Under the pieces are notes generated by a model. The model worked only from the letters and a program-made list of their open reading frames with translations. It searched no databases and was not told where the DNA came from. Source: an uncultured Clostridium sp. (GTDB lineage Bacteria > Bacillota > Clostridia > Lachnospirales > Lachnospiraceae). From it: 19,705 nt of DNA. The DNA lies in contig URUZ01000043.1 of assembly GCA_900551225.1 (NCBI GenBank), forward strand, positions 1 through 19,705, read 5' to 3'. The position numbers and the translations under genes were made by a program. The first letter of the stretch is position 1. Every line of letters begins with the position of its first letter. Below, one piece after another: positions 15,724 to 19,705 of the stretch.

Positions 15724-17073
15724 ATGGGAAATAAAGGGAATCAGACAAAGCAGCTGATCTGCAGCAAAGCCTGCAGCCTGTTTGCGGAAAAAGGGTATAA
15801 GGATGTAACCATGTCGGAGATCTGTCAGGCTGCGGGTCTGAGCCGGGGAGGGCTGTACCGGCACTATGACAGTACGGCCGCAGTCTTTCTGGAGATCATA
15901 CAGGCGCTGACAAAGCAGCAGGAGGATGAATTCCAGGCTAAGATCCGCCTGGGGATTCCCGCGGTTCAGATTCTGGATGAGGTGCTGGAGCGTTATGAAA
16001 AGGAGATGTGTGATTCGGAGCGCTCTCTGAGCCTGGCTATTTTTGAGTTCTTCAGCAGCCCGGCGGCGGAAAAGGACGGCAATTCCATCCACCGCCAGTA
16101 CCAGGCTTCCTGCGGAATGTGGAAACGCCTGATCCAGTACGGAATCGGGCGAGGAGAATTTAACAGTGTGGACCCGCAGAGCGTGTTTGACCTGATTGTG
16201 TTCTCCTACCAGGGAGTCCGCATGTACAGCAAGCTCATGCCCATAACCCCTGAAATCCCCCGCGGGATCACCGGACGCATCAGAGCGCTTCTGGTTAATG
16301 CCGAACGGGAGCTAGCGCCGGCAGAAGATCCTGCTCTCGTCAATCCATGGGACACTGTGAAACCTGTGGAGGGGTTCCCTGAAGTCTGCATTTCCACATT
16401 TTCCAAGAGCATCATCGACCGGTTCGCCGCCCTGGAAGGGGTTGAGGTCATCGCACACCTGTATTATGCGGGCGGGTCTGTTCCAGTGTACAGGATCTCC
16501 TACGGAGGCAGGGAATTCGCCTTCTATCTCTCACTTGTGGGCGGGCCTGCAAGTGTCTCCGGGTTTGAGGAGGTCAGGGCCATGGGGGCGAAAAAGTTTG
16601 TCTTTTTCGGCTGCTGCGGCGTTTTGGATGACAACGCGGTTCAGAACAGGCTGATTGTCCCCACAGGCGCGGTCCGCGGTGAGGGAACCAGCGCCTATTA
16701 CATCTCCCCTGGCACGGAGCTGTCGCCATCCCCTGAGGAGGATAGGCTGCTGAGGGAGTGCATGGAACGCTGCGGCTATCCTTACGCCGCCGGGAAGATC
16801 TGGACCACGGATGCCATCTACAGGGAGACGGCCGGTATGGTCGCAGCGCGGAAGCGCCAGGGCTGTATTGGGGTTGAGATGGAGTATTCCGCCCTGCTGG
16901 CCGCGGCCAGGTTCCGGCGGGTGCCGTTTGTCCAGTTCTTCTACGGCGCCGACAGCCTGGACAGTCCCCAGTGGCAGCCCAGGGACCTGACGGACTACGG
17001 TCTGGCCAGCGCAGATAAATATATGGCGCTGGCACTGGAGTGCGGGCTGGACATGGATAGGCTGCATTCTTAG
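15724..17073 (+). CDS. TetR-family regulator fused to a uridine-phosphorylase-like domain
   Basis: One uninterrupted 449-residue frame with AAGGAGG 6 nt before the ATG. Residues 8-56 are a TetR/AcrR helix-turn-helix (AEKGYKDVTM, then SEICQAAGLSRGGLYRHY). About 60-195 looks like a full helical TetR effector/dimer domain. After a linker of about 25 residues (197-222), residues about 222-449 form a nucleoside-phosphorylase fold: VGGPAS (272-277), FFGCCG (294-299), RLIVPTGAVRGEGTS (309-323), TTDAIYRET (361-369) and the nucleoside-binding GVEMEYSALLAA (383-394) with E385 and E387. In E. coli uridine phosphorylase the FFGCCG region reads RIGTTG, with Arg91 binding phosphate; here Phe294 stands in that place. 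The gene is alone between two terminators. Domain calls are firm. A role as a nucleoside-responsive repressor of its own promoter is inference; a working phosphorylase or nucleosidase is the alternative. Confidence 0.88.
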   Translation: MGNKGNQTKQLICSKACSLFAEKGYKDVTMSEICQAAGLSRGGLYRHYDSTAAVFLEIIQALTKQQEDEFQAKIRLGIPAVQILDEVLERYEKEMCDSERSLSLAIFEFFSSPAAEKDGNSIHRQYQASCGMWKRLIQYGIGRGEFNSVDPQSVFDLIVFSYQGVRMYSKLMPITPEIPRGITGRIRALLVNAERELAPAEDPALVNPWDTVKPVEGFPEVCISTFSKSIIDRFAALEGVEVIAHLYYAGGSVPVYRISYGGREFAFYLSLVGGPASVSGFEEVRAMGAKKFVFFGCCGVLDDNAVQNRLIVPTGAVRGEGTSAYYISPGTELSPSPEEDRLLRECMERCGYPYAAGKIWTTDAIYRETAGMVAARKRQGCIGVEMEYSALLAAARFRRVPFVQFFYGADSLDSPQWQPRDLTDYGLASADKYMALALECGLDMDRLHS

Positions 17074-17128
17074 CGTGCGCCGCAGGGGGGGAGGCGCGAA
17101 TGGTGACGCGGACGTTCCCTATACCAAT

Positions 17129-17179
17129 AAAAAAGGCTGTGAAAAAACGAAGCTAAATCCACTCCATTTTTTCACAGCC
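17129..17179 (-). terminator. Rho-independent terminator after the oadB-small-ORF unit
   Basis: A perfect 13-bp inverted repeat (17167-17179 with 17135-17147; GGCTGTG plus six A/T pairs) is followed on the minus strand by six T (17129-17134). It lies about 20 nt after the small-ORF stop. On the plus strand the U-rich arm ends inside the stem, so it may also slow transcripts of the convergent fusion gene, though less well. Confidence 0.85.
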
Positions 17180-17197
17180 ACTTTCATTATAATCTAT

Positions 17198-17326
17198 CTA
17201 CTTCTTACCGTTTCCAATCTTACTGATGACAATAACCGTAATCATGATTACAAAGATTGCCGCAAAGATTCCGCCCATGCCTTTTCCCATAATCTCCAGG
17301 GCGATTTCTACATTCTGCACATTCAT
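17198..17326 (-). CDS. 42-residue OadG-like single-pass membrane peptide
   Basis: A short frame starting at ATG 17326, with AGGAGG 8 nt upstream; another in-frame ATG at 17332 is only 2 nt from the site and less likely. The peptide has an amphipathic N-terminus (MNVQNVEIALEIMGKGMGG), one hydrophobic helix (about 20-35) and a basic KIGNGKK end. The GMGGIF step before the helix resembles the start of sodium-pump decarboxylase gamma subunits (OadG/MmdD), which anchor and stabilise the complex. The usual extended cytoplasmic tail of OadG is absent. It begins 17 nt after the oadB stop in the same unit, which supports a role as a minimal gamma subunit. The ORF is short, but its strong ribosome site, position and terminator make it credible. 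Confidence 0.75.
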   Translation of the reverse strand: MNVQNVEIALEIMGKGMGGIFAAIFVIMITVIVISKIGNGKK

Positions 17327-17343
17327 CGTCATTTCCTCCTCGC

Positions 17344-18492
17344 TTACAGATACTGGGTTACAATGCTGATAACAAGTCCGCCTGCAATAACAGAGGCGAT
17401 CTGACCGGACACGTTGGTTCCGGCGGCCTGCATCAGGATGATGTTGCCGGGTTCAGCTTCAGCGGCCATCCTCTGGACAACGCGGGAGGACATTGGGAAT
17501 GCGGAGATTCCGCAGCCGCCGATCATTGGGTTCACAGGCGGTTTCCCGGCCATCTTCAGTAATACGTTTACAATCTTCGCAAACAGCACGCCGCCGATGG
17601 TATCGAATACGAAGGCCACCAGGCCCAGGGCCATGATCATCAGGGTTGCGGGATTTACGAACTGCTCTGCACGCATGCTGAAGGAGATGGTGATTCCAAG
17701 AAGCAGGGTGATGATGTTGGCCATCTCGTTCTGGGCGGTCTGGCTTAAGGAGTTCAGCACGCCGCACTCTCTCAGCAGGTTGCCGAACATCAGGAAGCCT
17801 ACCAGGGCCACGGACTGCGGGGAGATGAAGCCTACGATGATCGTAACAGCAATGGGGAATGCGATTCTCATGCCGCGGCCCACATCGCCGGGATTGTAAT
17901 GCATGTGAATACAGCGCTCCTTGTGAGTGGTAACCATCTTAATCGCAAAGGGCTGGATAATGGGCACAAGGGCCATGTAAGAATATGCGGCCACTGCGAT
18001 GGGTCCCATGTAATTGGACCCCAGCACCTGGGATACCAGAATGGAGGTGGGGCCGTCGGCCGCACCGATGATACCGATGGAAGCGGCGTCCTTTAAGTCA
18101 AAGCCCATCAGGCAAGCGATCAGGATCGCCACGAAGATACCGAACTGTGCGGCAGCGCCGAACAGGAACAGCACGGGCTGGCTCAGCAGGGGACCGAAGT
18201 CGATCATCGCTCCAATACCGATAAACAGCAGAATGGGCATAGCCTCAGAAGCCTCGATGCCTACTTCGAACAGCCACTGGATGATACCTGCCGCCTCCAC
18301 TTTATTCTGAACCAACTGGTCAATTACGCCGGAATACGGCAGGTTTACAAGAATCGCGCCAAAGCCCAGGGGCAGCAGCAGTGAAGGCTCATACTCCTTC
18401 TTTACCGCAAGCCATATCAGAACGATACCTACCACATACATAGCAAGCTGCTGCCAGGTGACAGCTCTTATTCCGTCCAACAAAAAACTCAT
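17344..18492 (-). CDS. oadB: Sodium-ion-translocating decarboxylase beta subunit (OadB/GcdB/MmdB)
   Basis: Membrane subunit that couples decarboxylation of a biotin-bound carboxyl group to Na+ export. Residues count from the chosen start. Multiple membrane helices; signatures are GIIGAADGPTSI (140-151), whose Asp is essential for Na+ transport in characterised OadB, NPMIGGCGISAFP (321-333) and QAAGTNVSGQI (355-365). The 382-residue length fits the family. The frame is open to an ATG at 18546, but the ATG at 18492 has GGGAGGAG about 9 nt upstream and gives the usual MSFLLDGI-type start. The substrate (oxaloacetate, methylmalonyl-CoA or glutaconyl-CoA) cannot be told: no carboxyltransferase or biotin-carrier gene is in the window. 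It is followed by a tiny OadG-like gene. No clear promoter was found in the 124 nt upstream. Confidence 0.94.
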   Translation of the reverse strand: MSFLLDGIRAVTWQQLAMYVVGIVLIWLAVKKEYEPSLLLPLGFGAILVNLPYSGVIDQLVQNKVEAAGIIQWLFEVGIEASEAMPILLFIGIGAMIDFGPLLSQPVLFLFGAAAQFGIFVAILIACLMGFDLKDAASIGIIGAADGPTSILVSQVLGSNYMGPIAVAAYSYMALVPIIQPFAIKMVTTHKERCIHMHYNPGDVGRGMRIAFPIAVTIIVGFISPQSVALVGFLMFGNLLRECGVLNSLSQTAQNEMANIITLLLGITISFSMRAEQFVNPATLMIMALGLVAFVFDTIGGVLFAKIVNVLLKMAGKPPVNPMIGGCGISAFPMSSRVVQRMAAEAEPGNIILMQAAGTNVSGQIASVIAGGLVISIVTQYL

Positions 18493-18616
18493 TTTCCTTT
18501 TCTCCTCCCTTAACTTTCCCCAAGCGTATACGAAGGGGATTTTCATTAATGTATACTAAGATCATTTATCCATCATACGGCTCAGCCGCAAAATGTTCTT
18601 CTCAGCCAATTGGCAT

Positions 18617-19705
18617 TTACCGTCCTGTCTCCGGCTCCTGGGGCGAATCCTTCAGCTTCAGGTCTACGTGCTGAATCACCCGGTCTTCCATGTCCAGGAT
18701 ATCGTAGTCCGCCTCAACCGTTTCAACGGTCAGCGGCAGTTCCTTCTCCTGTGGGATATAGCCCAGCTGCTCAATCAGGAAGCCGGACAGTGTATCACAG
18801 GAACTGTCTATTTTCAAATGCAGCTCCTCGGTCAGGTCATAGATGGGGATACTTCCCAGCACCCGGTAGGATCTGTTGGGCTCCAGCTCGGAAATCTCCG
18901 GCTCCACCACCTCATATTCATCGTGAATGTCGCCCACAATCTCCTCAATCAGGTCCTCCATGGTCACCATGCCGGACACGCCGCCGTACTCATCAATCAG
19001 AATGGCGATTTTGGTTTTATTCTTCTGCATTTCCTTAAATAATGCATCGGTCCTGCGGTTCTCAGGAACGAAGAACGGTTCTTTCAGCAGAGACTTGATG
19101 TCAACCTCGCAGAAGGATAACTCTTTCGCCTGTATGGTAAAATCCTTCATAGACAGGATTCCGACAATATTGTCGATCTCTCCCTCATAAACAGGAATTC
19201 TGGAATGCATGCTTTTCAGTATTTCGTCAATGTACTCTTCCACGGGTTTCTTTAAGTCAACCGCCACGATATCCTGCCTGGGCACCATGACCTCCTTGGC
19301 CCGCTTGTCGTCAAACAGGAAGATGGATGTGATCATCTCCTTCTCGATCTCATTGAATACCCCTGTCTCGCTGCCTGTTTCCAGCATGGACCTGATCTCC
19401 TCCTCGGATACCTCCGCCTCCAGATTCTCGCTGTGCATTCCAATCAGCTTTAAAAAACCGCTTGTGGAAAACGACAGCAGCCGGATAAATGGATTCATCA
19501 CTTTGGAGATACGATAGATGGGCCGCACACACATCAGGCTGAAGCTTTCTGCCTTCTGAAGTGCAATCCGTTTGGGCACCAGTTCGCCGAACACCAGGTT
19601 GAAATAGGACAGTAAAATGGTTACCACAATGCCTGCCAGCGTCTGGCTGTAAGGGATTCCCCTTTCCGCCATCTTCACTGCAAGTACCTGTGAAATGCCG
19701 GTAGC
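18617..19705 (-). CDS. CNNM/CorC-type membrane protein with CBS pair, 5' end beyond window
   Basis: The frame is open through the right edge (a GTG at 19678 is not the true start). In-window residues begin in the last part of a CNNM (DUF21) membrane domain, with the NLVFGELVPKRIAL segment typical of the family. Then come a linker with the EEEIRSML and GVFNEIEKEMI blocks, the MVPR motif that opens a pair of CBS domains (about 125 residues, with SRIPVY and DEYGGVSGMVTMEDLIEEIVGDI), and a C-terminal CorC_HlyC domain with the SYRVLGSIPIYDL block. Such proteins are linked to Mg2+ or other divalent-cation homeostasis; some are annotated as hemolysins. The missing N-terminus is probably some 80-100 residues. 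It ends 124 nt before oadB; co-transcription is possible. Confidence 0.93.
   Translation of the reverse strand, partial: ATGISQVLAVKMAERGIPYSQTLAGIVVTILLSYFNLVFGELVPKRIALQKAESFSLMCVRPIYRISKVMNPFIRLLSFSTSGFLKLIGMHSENLEAEVSEEEIRSMLETGSETGVFNEIEKEMITSIFLFDDKRAKEVMVPRQDIVAVDLKKPVEEYIDEILKSMHSRIPVYEGEIDNIVGILSMKDFTIQAKELSFCEVDIKSLLKEPFFVPENRRTDALFKEMQKNKTKIAILIDEYGGVSGMVTMEDLIEEIVGDIHDEYEVVEPEISELEPNRSYRVLGSIPIYDLTEELHLKIDSSCDTLSGFLIEQLGYIPQEKELPLTVETVEADYDILDMEDRVIQHVDLKLKDSPQEPETGR

Noticed and set aside
18544..18616. Possible terminator after the CNNM gene
   Set aside because: The CGGCTGAGCCG palindrome has a one-base loop and no T run follows on the minus strand.

Overview
The window looks like a chromosomal piece of a spore-former-like Clostridia, most likely Lachnospiraceae (Enterocloster/Lachnoclostridium type). 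This is inferred from the moderately GC-rich coding DNA, purine-rich Shine-Dalgarno sites, a MraZ-headed dcw cluster with two tandem class B penicillin-binding proteins (pbpB then a spoVD-like gene), the lipoprotein gene lgt, and a sodium-pump decarboxylase beta subunit. No RNA genes, CRISPR arrays or insertion sequences were seen.

Layout. Positions 1-462 (minus) hold the start of an AT-rich gene for a zinc-ribbon/TPR protein that runs off the left edge. Positions 640-12997 (minus) are a complete dcw transcription unit: promoter, a ladder of MraZ boxes, mraZ, rsmH, ftsL, pbpB/ftsI, spoVD-like PBP, mraY, murD, ftsW, murA, divIB/ftsQ, then a clean intrinsic terminator. A sigma-A-like internal promoter sits over the stop of the spoVD-like gene, ahead of mraY. 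The cluster makes lipid I precursors (MurA, MurD, MraY), polymerises and crosslinks septal peptidoglycan (FtsW with two PBPs) and assembles the divisome (FtsL, DivIB). It has no murE, murF, murG, murC, ftsA or ftsZ. Positions 13060-13369 are a gene-free, hairpin-rich tract between lgt and the dcw promoter. lgt (minus) and ychF (plus) are divergent, each with a recognisable promoter.

Positions 15654-17073 (plus) carry the most unusual gene: one 449-residue reading frame that joins a full TetR-family regulator to a full uridine-phosphorylase-like domain. It has its own strong promoter, with a perfect 12-bp palindrome just after the predicted transcription start. In the phosphorylase domain the arginine that normally binds phosphate appears to be replaced by phenylalanine. 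This suggests a nucleoside-sensing one-component regulator, which is inference.

Positions 17129-19705 (minus) hold a CNNM/CorC-type CBS membrane protein cut by the right edge, then oadB and a 42-residue OadG-like membrane peptide, closed by an intrinsic terminator that lies tail-to-tail with the fusion gene.

Several starts were moved to the codon with the better ribosome-binding site: divIB, murA (TTG), the spoVD-like PBP and oadB. All family calls rest on motifs read by eye; no database search was possible.
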